This document shows, one piece after another, positions 33,731 to 42,332 of a stretch of 42,731 nt of DNA. Location of the stretch: the NCBI GenBank assembly GCA_002737625.1, contig NSIB01000007.1:1-42731 (forward strand). The letters run 5' to 3'. A program made the position numbers and the translations under genes. The first letter of the stretch is position 1. Each line of letters starts with the position of its first letter. Origin of the DNA: Flavobacteriales bacterium (GTDB lineage: Bacteria > Bacteroidota > Bacteroidia > NS11-12g > UBA955). A model generated the notes under the pieces. The model was given only the letters and a program-made list of their open reading frames with translations. It did not search any database and was not told where the DNA came from.

Positions 33731-34860
33731 CGCAGTTTAATCAATGCAATTGTGGCCAATACTAAAATTATCGTCACCAACCAAAATCTGATTGTGATCT
33801 TGCTCTCAGGAATATTCTTCTTTTGAAAGTGGTGGTGTAGAGGCGACATCAAAAATATTCGCTTGCCCTCTCCAAAACGTTTTTTGGTATACTTGAAATA
33901 ACCTACCTGAAGGATTACCGAGCCGCTTTCGGCCAAGAATACCCCACAAAGGATGGGCAATAACAATTCCATTTTGATAATAATGGCCACGGCGGCAATT
34001 GCGCCACCCAAAGCCATCGACCCAGTATCGCCCATAAAGACTTGTGCTGGATATCCGTTGTACCAAAGAAAACCGAGGCATGCACCAATTACGGCCGACA
34101 TAAAAATTACAACTTCTCCGGAATTCGGTACGTAAATGATGTTTAGGTATTCAGCAATCTTTATGTTTCCAGAAGCATAGGCTAGAATTCCCAAGCCAAC
34201 CCCTACAATTGCCGTAGTCCCCGCTGCCAAACCATCGATTCCATCGGTGAGATTTACAGCGTTCGTCACCGCCATCGAAATAAAAATGATCACCGGTACA
34301 TAAACAATCCAAGCATTGTGCGCGCCAGGAATCAACTCGGAATAACTCAAATGGTGTTTTGTGATCGGAAGATTTGTTGTCAGTTCTAGATGGTTGAGGC
34401 TATGCGTGTAGTCTATGGTTATTGCAATAATTACCCCCAACATGAGCTGACCAATCAATTTGGTTTTGGCCTTCATGCCTTCTTTGTCTTTCTTGAAAAC
34501 CTTAATGTAATCGTCGATTAGGCCAATGACGCCCATCCATATAGTACTTACAATCATTACAATAACGTAGGGGTTATTCAGTTTTGCAAATAGGAATGTG
34601 GGTATTAGAATACTCAGAATGATAATAATTCCACCCATGGTGGGCGTTCCTTTTTTCTGTATTTGCCCCTCCAAGCCGAGGTCGCGGATGGTCTCCCCAA
34701 TCTGTTGTTTTTGTAACCATTCGATGATCCGTTTTCCTGCGATCAATGCAATGAGTAAGCTGCTGATACCTGCCAACGCTGCGCGGAATGAGATGTACTT
34801 GAAAACACCTGCCCCGGTATAGCCAAGTTTGTCGAGGTGTTCAAAGAGGTAGTATAACAT
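33727..34860 (-). CDS. mraY: Phospho-N-acetylmuramoyl-pentapeptide transferase
   Basis: The 377-residue, ten-TM enzyme forms lipid I from UDP-MurNAc-pentapeptide and undecaprenyl phosphate. Catalytic and conserved segments are GTPTMGGIIII, GLIDDYIKV (Asp pair), NLTDGIDGLAAGTTAIVG, FMGDTGSMALGGAIA and the C-terminal SPLHHHFQ. It has the Bacteroidota-type longer cytoplasmic loops. It lies 3 nt after murE and overlaps the murD start. Confidence 0.97.
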   Translation of the reverse strand: MLYYLFEHLDKLGYTGAGVFKYISFRAALAGISSLLIALIAGKRIIEWLQKQQIGETIRDLGLEGQIQKKGTPTMGGIIIILSILIPTFLFAKLNNPYVIVMIVSTIWMGVIGLIDDYIKVFKKDKEGMKAKTKLIGQLMLGVIIAITIDYTHSLNHLELTTNLPITKHHLSYSELIPGAHNAWIVYVPVIIFISMAVTNAVNLTDGIDGLAAGTTAIVGVGLGILAYASGNIKIAEYLNIIYVPNSGEVVIFMSAVIGACLGFLWYNGYPAQVFMGDTGSMALGGAIAAVAIIIKMELLLPILCGVFLAESGSVILQVGYFKYTKKRFGEGKRIFLMSPLHHHFQKKNIPESKITIRFWLVTIILVLATIALIKLR

Positions 34861-34863
34861 GGT

Positions 34864-36324
34864 TTAGTTGATTAGCTTGAATGATTCGGAAACAACGACT
34901 TTGTCATCAAAGGGATGTTTTACCCCCCGAATGTCTTGATAGGTCTCGTGACCCTTGCCCGCCACCAAAATGATATCGCCGGGATTTGCAAGCATACAAG
35001 CCGTTTTGATGGCTTCTTTACGGTCGCTGATTTTTAAAATTTTCTTGTAATGTTGAGGCGGTACGCCCGCTTCCATTTGGTTTGAAATTTCCAATGGGTC
35101 TTCCATTCTCGGATTGTCGCTGGTTATAATGACGCGATTGCTCATCTCGGCCGCAATTCTTGCCATTTCTGGACGTTTGGTCTGGTCTCTATTGCCACCA
35201 CAACCCACAACCGTAATGAGGTTTGCGCTGTTTTTTCGGATGTCGTTGATGGTTTGAATTACATTTTTCAAAGCATCCGGCGTATGTGCGTAATCAACAA
35301 TGGCGGTGATTCGTTGAGGTCCACGGATGACTTCAAAACGACCATTTACTTTGCCCAAAGCGCTCATTTGAATCGGCAATTCTTCATCGCCATCGTTGAG
35401 TAAAAACGCGGTGGCATAAACGGCACAAAGGTTATAGGCGTTAAAACCACCAATCAGGGACGACCAAAACTCTGTGTCATTGAGGTGGATTTGCATGCCG
35501 GTGAAATCATGCTCAATTACCTTTACAGTAAAATCAGCCATCTGCTTCATCGCGTAGGTGTATCGCATCGCCTTGGTGTTTTGCAACATTACCATGCCGC
35601 TTTTGTCGTCTTTATTAGTGATAGCAATTGCGGTACTCGGCAATCCATCAAAAAACTGTTTCTTCGCTTTGATATAATTGTCGAACGTCTTGTGATAATC
35701 CAAATGATCATGGGTGATGTTCGTAAATACGCCTGCGGCAAATGGTACTCCGGCAATTCGCTGCTGGTCTATGGCATGGGAGCTAACTTCCATAAAGCAG
35801 TAACTGCAACCGGCATCAGCCATTTGTGCGAGTAATTTATGCAAAGCCACTATATTAGGGGTGGTGTGCGTACTTGGGATGATGGTTTGTTGGATGCGGT
35901 TTTCAACCGTTGATACCAATCCGCACCGATTGCCACGAAGAGTAAAAAGGTCAAATAGCAAGGTGCTTACCGAGGTTTTTCCGTTGGTACCTGTTGTGCC
36001 CACGATACAAAGGTTCTCGGCTTTGCGGTCGTGAAAGTTGAGGCACATTTCACCCAGTGTGGCGGCTACATTTTCTACAACAACATAACAAACATCAGGG
36101 CTCTTTTTTGCTGGCATTTTAGAGCAAAGGATTCCCGTTGCGCCTTTTTCGATGCAGCTTTCGATGAATTCATGGCCATCAACGAGGGTCCCAGATATCG
36201 CGGCATAAATGTGTCCGGTTTGAATTTGTCGGCTATCAATTTCTAATCCACAGATGGGTGTCTCTAAATTCCCGTGAATAGCGATAGGCGCTGTTTTGCC
36301 CAAAAGTTGACTTATCGTTTTCAT
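34864..36324 (-). CDS. murE: UDP-MurNAc-L-Ala-D-Glu--2,6-diaminopimelate ligase
   Basis: The 486-residue enzyme adds the third stem-peptide residue. The P-loop is GTTGTNGKTSVSTLLF. The motif DNPR (residues 403-406) marks meso-diaminopimelate specificity rather than Lys. FMEVSSHAIDQQRIAG and FTNITHDHLDYH are standard. So the peptidoglycan of this organism is predicted to be meso-DAP type. The ATG overlaps the ftsI stop as ATGA. Confidence 0.96.
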   Translation of the reverse strand: MKTISQLLGKTAPIAIHGNLETPICGLEIDSRQIQTGHIYAAISGTLVDGHEFIESCIEKGATGILCSKMPAKKSPDVCYVVVENVAATLGEMCLNFHDRKAENLCIVGTTGTNGKTSVSTLLFDLFTLRGNRCGLVSTVENRIQQTIIPSTHTTPNIVALHKLLAQMADAGCSYCFMEVSSHAIDQQRIAGVPFAAGVFTNITHDHLDYHKTFDNYIKAKKQFFDGLPSTAIAITNKDDKSGMVMLQNTKAMRYTYAMKQMADFTVKVIEHDFTGMQIHLNDTEFWSSLIGGFNAYNLCAVYATAFLLNDGDEELPIQMSALGKVNGRFEVIRGPQRITAIVDYAHTPDALKNVIQTINDIRKNSANLITVVGCGGNRDQTKRPEMARIAAEMSNRVIITSDNPRMEDPLEISNQMEAGVPPQHYKKILKISDRKEAIKTACMLANPGDIILVAGKGHETYQDIRGVKHPFDDKVVVSESFKLIN

Positions 36325-38465
36325 TCGATGGGCTTAAGGGTGAGTGAAACGGGAGCGGTGTTTTCGCTGATTTTGGTTTTCGGGACTGGAGATTGCTCGG
36401 TAATCCTGCCGTAACCCACATAATTCACTTTAAGGCCTAGGTCGCTTAGGATTTTTAACGCATCGCGAAGTCCCATATCTCTGAGGTCTGGCATAAATCC
36501 AGGTGTTATCATTATCGGTTTGAGTTTCAAGGAATGGGCTTCCTTGGCCGATTCGATGTAATTGATATTGGTAATCACACCAGAATCCGCGGGGAGTACC
36601 TTGGAGCTAATGCCCAATTCGTTTAAGACCAGTTTTGTTTTTTGTAAATTGCCTTTCAAAATGCCTGGTACCTGTGGAAGACTGGCCACATGCAATGCGG
36701 GTTGAACTTTGATATGGGTGCTATAAATGCGATCGCTGATATTTTTGAAAATCGGCGCTGCGATTTGAGCCCCAGAATATTTACCACTTTTGGGGTTGTT
36801 TACAACCACTACGATGGTGTATTCGGGATTGTTGGCAGGGAAAAATCCAGCAAAAGAGGCTTGGAATTGTTTGTTGTTTTCTTCATTGTAACCGCCAATC
36901 CCCTTGTTAAGCCACGATGTGCCGGTTTTGCCTGCAATTTTGTAATTCTCCGATTTGATTTCTTTTGCCGTTCCATGATCTACCACTTGGACAAGCATGT
37001 TTGTTACGGCGGCGGCGGTAGCTGCGCTAAATGCCTTTTCTTTAAGAACGATTGGCTCAATCTTAGAAAGTGTCTGGCCTTCCAAGCGAATTTCCTTTAC
37101 CATGTAGGGCTGCATCATCTTGCCCTTGTTCGCAATTGTGTTGTACAGCATCAATACTTGTAGGGGCGACAGGTTGCTGGAGTATCCAATGCTCAAAGAA
37201 GGTAAACTTGTTCCACTCCATCCGGCTTCGTCAGGCGTAGGAATTGTTGGGCTATTACTACTGGGGATATCGAATTTGGGCTTGGTGTTAAGTCCCAGGT
37301 CTAAAATGTGGTTGGTGAATTTTTCGGGATTCTTTTTGTAATGCTGCATCACAAATTTGCTCGTTCCGATATTGGATGAGTATTGAAGGCATTCGCTCAG
37401 TGTATAGAACCTCTTTGGTGGCTTTTTTGAATCCGACCAAGGTGTACCGTACCATTTCCATTTTCCCCAATTGTTGTCGATGCTGTCCGTAGGTTTTACA
37501 TACCCATCTTCCAATAATGCGATGGCAGAAACGACCTTAAAAGTAGATCCTGGCTCGGTAAACTCGCTCACCGCATAGTTCTGGGTTTCGTAATATTTGT
37601 TGTCTTCACCGCGCGTTAAGTTGGCCATGGCTTTTATGGCGCCGGTTTTGGTCTCCATCACAATCACACAACCGTGATCTGCCGATTCTGCTTCCAGTCC
37701 TTTTTGTAAACTGTATTGTGCGATGTCTTGAATGCGGACATCAAGCGTTGTAACGATGTCTTTTCCATTCACTGGAAGTTGGTTGTTGCCAATTTGGATG
37801 GGTCTCCAAATTTGACCGCTCATGCGTTGTTCCATAATTCTGCCATTTTTCCCTCTCAACAGGGTGTCAAAAGCGCCTTCCAATCCTACGCTGGTTTTGT
37901 CTTTGATGTATCCGATGGTTCTCTTAGCGAGGTCGCCCATGAAGTACATTCGTTTCCCTTTCTCTTCATACCAAACGCCCCCTTTGAACTTTCCGTAACG
38001 TGCGATGGGCCAGGTTTTGATCGCTTTGATTTGTTCATAACCCAGGTCTTTGGCGATTTTGAGATAGCGGGTTTTACGCTCGCGGTGTTTGATTAGGTAT
38101 TCCTTCCATTCGCCTGCGTTTCTTTCCTGAAACATTTTGGCGCACAACTGAGAGAAACTATCGATTTTGGATAAGAAAATTTTGCTTGTCAGTCCGTCGG
38201 CGCGTAAATCAAAAATCACATCGTATTTGGGGACGCTAGTTGCCAGAAGGCTGCCATCATCGGCGTAGATATTGCCTCGCAACGCATCTACTTCCTTGAT
38301 GCGGGTGTTTTTTTCACTCAATTGCTCCGCGAAAGCCTTGTCGGTTCCCATCTGTAATTTGATGGCTGCAGTGAAAATGGCGACAACAAACACAATAAGT
38401 AGGGAAAACACCACGTAGGCACGGACCAAAATGACTTTTCGCGAATTGACTTTAGTCTTGTTCAT
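36321..38465 (-). CDS. ftsI: Septal penicillin-binding protein 3 (class B PBP, transpeptidase) with PASTA domain
   Basis: The 714-residue protein cross-links septal peptidoglycan. One N-terminal TM helix (about residues 9-32) is followed by the pedestal domain. The transpeptidase has the active-site STFK (about residue 305) in EPGSTFKVVSAIAL, the SSN motif in QYSSNIGTSK, and KTGT in IAGKTGTSWLNKG. The C-terminus (PDLRDMGLRDALKILSDLGLKV) is a PASTA domain, usual in Bacteroidota FtsI but absent in E. coli. The start overlaps ftsL by 14 nt and the stop overlaps murE. Confidence 0.96.
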   Translation of the reverse strand: MNKTKVNSRKVILVRAYVVFSLLIVFVVAIFTAAIKLQMGTDKAFAEQLSEKNTRIKEVDALRGNIYADDGSLLATSVPKYDVIFDLRADGLTSKIFLSKIDSFSQLCAKMFQERNAGEWKEYLIKHRERKTRYLKIAKDLGYEQIKAIKTWPIARYGKFKGGVWYEEKGKRMYFMGDLAKRTIGYIKDKTSVGLEGAFDTLLRGKNGRIMEQRMSGQIWRPIQIGNNQLPVNGKDIVTTLDVRIQDIAQYSLQKGLEAESADHGCVIVMETKTGAIKAMANLTRGEDNKYYETQNYAVSEFTEPGSTFKVVSAIALLEDGYVKPTDSIDNNWGKWKWYGTPWSDSKKPPKRFYTLSECLQYSSNIGTSKFVMQHYKKNPEKFTNHILDLGLNTKPKFDIPSSNSPTIPTPDEAGWSGTSLPSLSIGYSSNLSPLQVLMLYNTIANKGKMMQPYMVKEIRLEGQTLSKIEPIVLKEKAFSAATAAAVTNMLVQVVDHGTAKEIKSENYKIAGKTGTSWLNKGIGGYNEENNKQFQASFAGFFPANNPEYTIVVVVNNPKSGKYSGAQIAAPIFKNISDRIYSTHIKVQPALHVASLPQVPGILKGNLQKTKLVLNELGISSKVLPADSGVITNINYIESAKEAHSLKLKPIMITPGFMPDLRDMGLRDALKILSDLGLKVNYVGYGRITEQSPVPKTKISENTAPVSLTLKPIE

Positions 38466-38820
38466 TGGGCTTCACGAGTTTGATGGGTGGGGTGGTGATT
38501 TCTTTTAGTCCGCTGCCTTCCAATCGCTTGCTGAGTTCGCTTTGCTTACTGGCATTGGTAATCTGACTTTCTAGGCTGATGCGTTCGCTATGAAGTTCTT
38601 TGAGTTCTTTGGTGAGCTCTTCTTTTCTGCGAATGGCTTTGTTGGCGTGATGCGAATTGTAGATGTAGAATACCATCAATGCAAATCCCACCATAGCAAA
38701 TTTGATCCAGCGCCACATGGGTATGGCAGTTTCGTTGGCAGTTTGCTGCTCTTCTATGATGGGTTCTCCCGTCACGGTTTGCGGATCAATGTCGGCGTTC
38801 AAGAATGGGTTCTCTTCCAT
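38452..38820 (-). CDS. ftsL: FtsL-like cell division protein
   Basis: The 122-residue bitopic protein has an acidic N-terminal cytosolic part, one TM helix (WRWIKFAMVGFALMVFYIY, about residues 36-54) and a charged coiled coil (about 60-100, NKAIRRKEELTKELKELHSE). This topology plus its place between rsmH and ftsI indicates FtsL, which with FtsQ and FtsB activates FtsWI. Sequence similarity to proteobacterial FtsL is low, so the name rests mainly on position and shape. It overlaps both neighbours (22 and 14 nt). Confidence 0.85.
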   Translation of the reverse strand: MEENPFLNADIDPQTVTGEPIIEEQQTANETAIPMWRWIKFAMVGFALMVFYIYNSHHANKAIRRKEELTKELKELHSERISLESQITNASKQSELSKRLEGSGLKEITTPPIKLVKPNEQD

Positions 38821-39722
38821 GTGTTGCGTACTCCTATTCTCATTTTTGCGCTGCGTGCGCGTTTGTTGCTTTCGATTTCAGCGTCATCTGGGGTGATGGC
38901 CGCATTGGGTTGGTTATCAAAGGGTTTGCTGATGTGTCCATACAGGTCGGTATGGCGATTGCCTTCCAAATTCCCCGTTTGAAACAAATGTTTTACGAGT
39001 CTGTCTTCCAGGGAGTGGTATGAAATGACGACCAGTTTTCCACCGGGCTTGATGAGGGTTTCGGCATCGTTTAACAGGGCTTCCAAGACTTCCATTTCTT
39101 TGTTAACTGCGATGCGAAGGGCTTGGAAAACCTGACTCAAATATTTGGCGGGTGTTTTGCCAGGTGTGCAGGTGGCGATGGCGGCCTTAAATCCTTCGAT
39201 GGTGGAAATGTCTTTGCTGCCACGGCTCCGAATGATAATATCGGATAGTCGACGGGCATTTGGGATTTCGCCGTATTGTTTAAAAATGTAATTGAGTTCC
39301 TTTTCGGAGGAGTTTTGAACGATTTGCGCGGCGGAGATGGGCGTTGATGCCGACATCCGCATGTCCAGTGGGCCGTTAAGGCGATGTGCAAAGCCGCGTT
39401 CACCTATATCAATTTGGTGCGATGAAATACCAAGGTCGGCAAGGATCCCATCCACGGGCGAGGCTTTTAAATATTCAAGGTATTGTTTGGTGAATTGGAA
39501 ATTGTGGTTCACCAAGGTAAATCTTGGGTCTTGTGGTGCGCGGGCGATGGTGTCCTCGTCTTGATCAAAAGAAATGAGTTTGCCCTTGCTGGAGAGTTTT
39601 TCTAGTATGGCTTTGCTGTGCCCTCCGCCACCAAAGGTGACGTCTACATAGGTGCCATCTGGGTTGGTTACCAGGGCGTCCACGCTAGGGTGGAGTAGAA
39701 CGGGGTTGTGATAGTCGTACAT
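38799..39722 (-). CDS. rsmH: 16S rRNA (cytosine-1402 N4) methyltransferase
   Basis: The 307-residue enzyme (MraW) methylates C1402 of 16S rRNA. It begins YHNPVLLHPSVDAL, with the SAM-binding YVDVTFGGGGHSKAIL, GILADLGISSHQID, the DMRMS segment and VISYHSLEDRLVKHLF, all diagnostic. The full family length is present. It follows mraZ by 33 nt and overlaps ftsL by 22 nt. Confidence 0.97.
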   Translation of the reverse strand: MYDYHNPVLLHPSVDALVTNPDGTYVDVTFGGGGHSKAILEKLSSKGKLISFDQDEDTIARAPQDPRFTLVNHNFQFTKQYLEYLKASPVDGILADLGISSHQIDIGERGFAHRLNGPLDMRMSASTPISAAQIVQNSSEKELNYIFKQYGEIPNARRLSDIIIRSRGSKDISTIEGFKAAIATCTPGKTPAKYLSQVFQALRIAVNKEMEVLEALLNDAETLIKPGGKLVVISYHSLEDRLVKHLFQTGNLEGNRHTDLYGHISKPFDNQPNAAITPDDAEIESNKRARSAKMRIGVRNTWKRTHS

Positions 39723-39755
39723 AGCAAACAGGTTGCCAACGGCCCGATGCGCTAC

Positions 39756-40214
39756 TTATCCTTGGTTGCGTTGCTGATGAAACAGCTGTGCCAACTGAGA
39801 CATTTCCGCGGAGTCCACTTTGAGTTCAGATTCGTAGGTGGCTTGATCCCACATCTCGATTTTGTTCCCGTTGGCTACCAGAATAACTTCACCGAGGAGT
39901 TCGGCGTATTCCAATAATTTTTTGGGAATCAAGATGCGTTGTGCGCCATCGATCTGAACCAAGTTGGCTCCGTTGGTGAAGATTCGTTTGAACCGACGGA
40001 TGTCGGGACTCATGAAATCATCCACGGTGTTCAGTTTGGCGGTTTCATCCAGCCAATCTTCCTTGGTGTAGAGCACCAGACACTTTTCAAATCCGCGGTT
40101 CACGACGAGCGTATTGCCAACGGCTTCGGGGAACTGTGCCCGAAGTTTGGACGGAATGGAAAGTCTTCCTTTCTCGTCTAGTTTGCAATTGAACTCTCCA
40201 ATGAATGCGCTCAT
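39756..40214 (-). CDS. mraZ: Transcriptional regulator MraZ
   Basis: The 152-residue protein has two AbrB-like SpoVT/MraZ domains: FIGEFNCKLDEKGRLSIPSKLR at the N-terminus and DGAQRILIPKKLLEYAEL in the second half. MraZ forms a ring that binds repeats upstream of its own gene and controls the dcw cluster. ATG 40214 is chosen because the conserved N-terminus MSAFIGEF begins there; a GTG at 40271 would lie inside the MraZ boxes. It is the first gene of the cluster. Confidence 0.96.
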   Translation of the reverse strand: MSAFIGEFNCKLDEKGRLSIPSKLRAQFPEAVGNTLVVNRGFEKCLVLYTKEDWLDETAKLNTVDDFMSPDIRRFKRIFTNGANLVQIDGAQRILIPKKLLEYAELLGEVILVANGNKIEMWDQATYESELKVDSAEMSQLAQLFHQQRNQG

Positions 40215-40250
40215 TCTGTGTTGGTTTTTTCTGTCTGCTAAATAAATATC

Positions 40251-40280
40251 CAAACTCCCACAATTTCCCACAATCTCCCC
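40251..40280 (-). promoter_or_regulatory. MraZ-box array: three 10-bp direct repeats
   Basis: Read on the minus strand: GGGGAGATTG, TGGGAAATTG, TGGGAGTTTG, without gaps. This is the TGGGN plus 5-bp spacer pattern recognised by MraZ. A second pair, TGTGG repeated at 10-bp spacing (40299-40313), lies further upstream. Both sets are downstream of the predicted promoter. Confidence 0.85.
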
Positions 40281-40364
40281 TTTTTAATCACTTCTTTTCC
40301 ACAATGCGCCACAACTTTGGCTTTTGGGTGGAATTTTATGCAAATGGATACTGATTTGACGCTT

Positions 40365-40395
40365 CAAAAATAGAATAAAAGTATTGAAAAGCAAA
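40365..40395 (-). promoter_or_regulatory. dcw operon promoter (TTTG-N19-TATTTTTG)
   Basis: On the minus strand TTTG (40395-40392), a 19-bp spacer and TATTTTTG (40372-40365) match the Bacteroidota consensus fully. Transcription would start near 40358, leaving a leader of about 145 nt before mraZ that contains the MraZ boxes. Confidence 0.75.
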
Positions 40396-40448
40396 GGTTT
40401 TACTATGTGTGGGAGAAAGTGGAGTAATTTTTTGCATAAAAATGGATT

Positions 40449-40478
40449 TTTGGGATTGGGTGGGGATTCTTATCTTTG
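40449..40478 (+). promoter_or_regulatory. Promoter of the orphan exported protein gene
   Basis: TTTG (40449-40452) and TATCTTTG (40471-40478), spacer 18 bp. The ATG at 40483 is only 4 nt beyond the -7 box, so the transcript may begin at the start codon. Confidence 0.6.
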
Positions 40479-40482
40479 ATTG

Positions 40483-41295
40483 ATGGCATTAAGGTTTCAA
40501 GTAGCTTGTTTTCTTGTTGGATTGATGGGGTTATCCACATCACCGGCATGGGGCCAGCCCCATGCCGGTGACTCGCCCTCGCAAAACATGATCGGAATGG
40601 GAGTGAATGTTCGACATTTCGGGTATGATGTTTCGCTGTGGCGCGAACATTCCAAAATGCCGCTGGGACCGCAGAAAAAATCACTAAATTTCATCACCGC
40701 GCCATTGAATACACGCAATTTTCAATCGATTTCTTTAGGGATAATCAAGGATCCTCGAGAAATAAAAGTGCTCAACGAACGACTTTCGGGCAGCAAGCCA
40801 TTTGTGATCGAGAAAATCAAACATAGTATTTGCGCCCACATCGGCATCGGAAAAGTGTATGTAATTAGTGAACGTCAAAGTCGTTCCGACCTCGGTTTGC
40901 AAATAACCGTTGCGGGTCAAATCCCATTGAATTATTCTTGGCCTTTATATATATGGTGGTATCAACCGGCGCCATTAACGGATGGATATGTCTCAGTGGC
41001 CTACGATCCCAAAATACATAATGTGGCTTTGGTGGGTGGTAATGCCAGTTATTCTGAGGGTTTCGCCGATGGATATATTACGCCTGGCGTGGGTGCTTCT
41101 ATGTCGTTTACAGCCGAATGGGGGAGTTATCGAAATGCCTCCAATAGACTTTCAGTGGGGCTATCGGCCGATAAATTTGTAAAAAATCTGCCCATTTGGC
41201 ATCGTTCGGAAATGAATCGAAACTTCTTCCCCGCACTATTTGTTACATTTGCTGCCGGATTTGAATCGAAGTCGAAATCAACCCAACGACCTTGA
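40483..41295 (+). CDS. Unrecognised exported protein
   Basis: The 270-residue protein is not one I recognise. A signal peptide (MALRFQVACFLVGLMGLSTSPAWG, cleavage likely at AWG/QP) points to periplasm or outer membrane. The rest is rich in aromatic and Gly residues with alternating strand-like segments (FADGYITPGVGASMSFTAEWGSY, FFPALFVTFAAGFES), which may fit a small beta-barrel or PorT/outer-membrane-like fold. There are no Cys pairs, catalytic motifs or a T9SS sorting domain. It is divergent from dcw and 28 nt upstream of lipA on the same strand, so it may be co-transcribed with lipA. A 14-bp hairpin lies in the signal-peptide region. Confidence 0.7.
   Translation: MALRFQVACFLVGLMGLSTSPAWGQPHAGDSPSQNMIGMGVNVRHFGYDVSLWREHSKMPLGPQKKSLNFITAPLNTRNFQSISLGIIKDPREIKVLNERLSGSKPFVIEKIKHSICAHIGIGKVYVISERQSRSDLGLQITVAGQIPLNYSWPLYIWWYQPAPLTDGYVSVAYDPKIHNVALVGGNASYSEGFADGYITPGVGASMSFTAEWGSYRNASNRLSVGLSADKFVKNLPIWHRSEMNRNFFPALFVTFAAGFESKSKSTQRP
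40540..40571. repeat. Perfect inverted repeat, 14-bp arms, 4-nt loop, at the signal-peptide cleavage region
   Basis: TCACCGGCATGGGG (40540-40553), CCAG, CCCCATGCCGGTGA (40558-40571). The inner C-G can pair too, giving 15-bp arms around 2 nt. It lies about 55-90 nt from the predicted transcript start. No T tract follows, so it is not a classical terminator. Confidence 0.95.
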
Positions 41296-41323
41296 TTTTT
41301 ATCGTCTCCTAAAAAAATAAGCT

Positions 41324-42196
41324 GTGATTGAGTTACCCATCGTATCGAAAGAAAAAAGAACGCCCAAGCCCTCTTGGTTAAAGATTGATTTGCCCACGGG
41401 CGAGAATTATACGAGAGTAAAACGCATCGTAAAGGAGCATAAACTTCATACCATTTGCGAAGACGGTCGCTGCCCAAATATGGGCGAATGTTGGGGTGAG
41501 GGCACGGCCACTTTTATGATTTTGGGAAACGTTTGTACGCGCAGTTGTAGTTTTTGTGCGGTGGCAACGGGTAGGCCGGGAGAATATGATTTGAACGAGC
41601 CGATGCGTGTGGCGGAAGCTGTACAGTTGATGGGGGTGAAGCATTGTGTAATTACTTCGGTGAACCGCGATGAATTAAAGGATAAAGGCGCTACGGTATG
41701 GGCGGAAACGGTGAAGGCGGTGAAGTTGTTGAATCCCGATACCACCATCGAAACATTGATCCCGGATTTTAAGTCGCAATGGGATATGTTGTATATGGTT
41801 TTGGATGCAGGTGCGGAAGTAACATCGCACAATATGGAAACGGTGGAACGGTTGTATCGTATGGTAAGGCCCCAGGCGAAATATGCCAGAAGTTTGGAGC
41901 AAACGAAGCGTACGAGTGAATATGGACGACGTACAAAATCGGGAGCGATGCTCGGTTTGGGTGAGACAGACGACGAGGTGAAGCAGTTGATGGAAGACTT
42001 ACGCGAGAATGGCTGCGATGTGCTTACACTAGGCCAGTATTTGCAACCCACAAAAATGCATTTAGATGTCAGAGAGTATGTTCATCCAGACAAATTTAAG
42101 CATTGGGAAGAGTTGGGATTGAGTATGGGTTTCCGTTTTGTGGAAAGCGGACCGATGGTCAGAAGCTCCTATCATGCTGAAAAGCATGTACTGTAA
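41324..42196 (+). CDS. lipA: Lipoyl synthase
   Basis: The 290-residue radical-SAM enzyme inserts two sulfurs into octanoyl groups on E2 and GcvH proteins. The auxiliary cluster motif C-x4-C-x5-C is seen in [12 protein letters not shown] and the radical-SAM motif CxxxCxxC in CTRSCSFC. The C-terminal RSSYHAEKH is diagnostic. The start is GTG at 41324, which fits the family start MIELP; no ATG is close. Its substrate protein OdhB is encoded in this window. No intrinsic terminator is evident downstream. Confidence 0.96.
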   Translation: MIELPIVSKEKRTPKPSWLKIDLPTGENYTRVKRIVKEHKLHTICEDGRCPNMGECWGEGTATFMILGNVCTRSCSFCAVATGRPGEYDLNEPMRVAEAVQLMGVKHCVITSVNRDELKDKGATVWAETVKAVKLLNPDTTIETLIPDFKSQWDMLYMVLDAGAEVTSHNMETVERLYRMVRPQAKYARSLEQTKRTSEYGRRTKSGAMLGLGETDDEVKQLMEDLRENGCDVLTLGQYLQPTKMHLDVREYVHPDKFKHWEELGLSMGFRFVESGPMVRSSYHAEKHVL

Positions 42197-42270
42197 ATCC
42201 TAAAGGTTCCTTTTTTGCGATTTTTGTTTAATTAAACGGCACTTTCTTTTAGGGATTTCGCCCATTATAA

Positions 42271-42301
42271 TTGGAAAAGTAACCCCACTATGTTTAATTT
42301 G
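42271..42301 (+). promoter_or_regulatory. Candidate promoter of the last gene
   Basis: TTG (42271-42273), 20-bp spacer, TTAATTTG (42294-42301, 7 of 8 bases of the -7 consensus). The ATG lies 31 nt further. Confidence 0.45.
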
Positions 42302-42332
42302 TAAAGTATCTTAATATTAATAAACTGATCGC

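Noticed and set aside
40215-40271. Longer MraZ starting at a GTG inside the upstream region
   Set aside because: It would place the MraZ-box repeats in coding sequence, and the family N-terminus matches ATG 40214.
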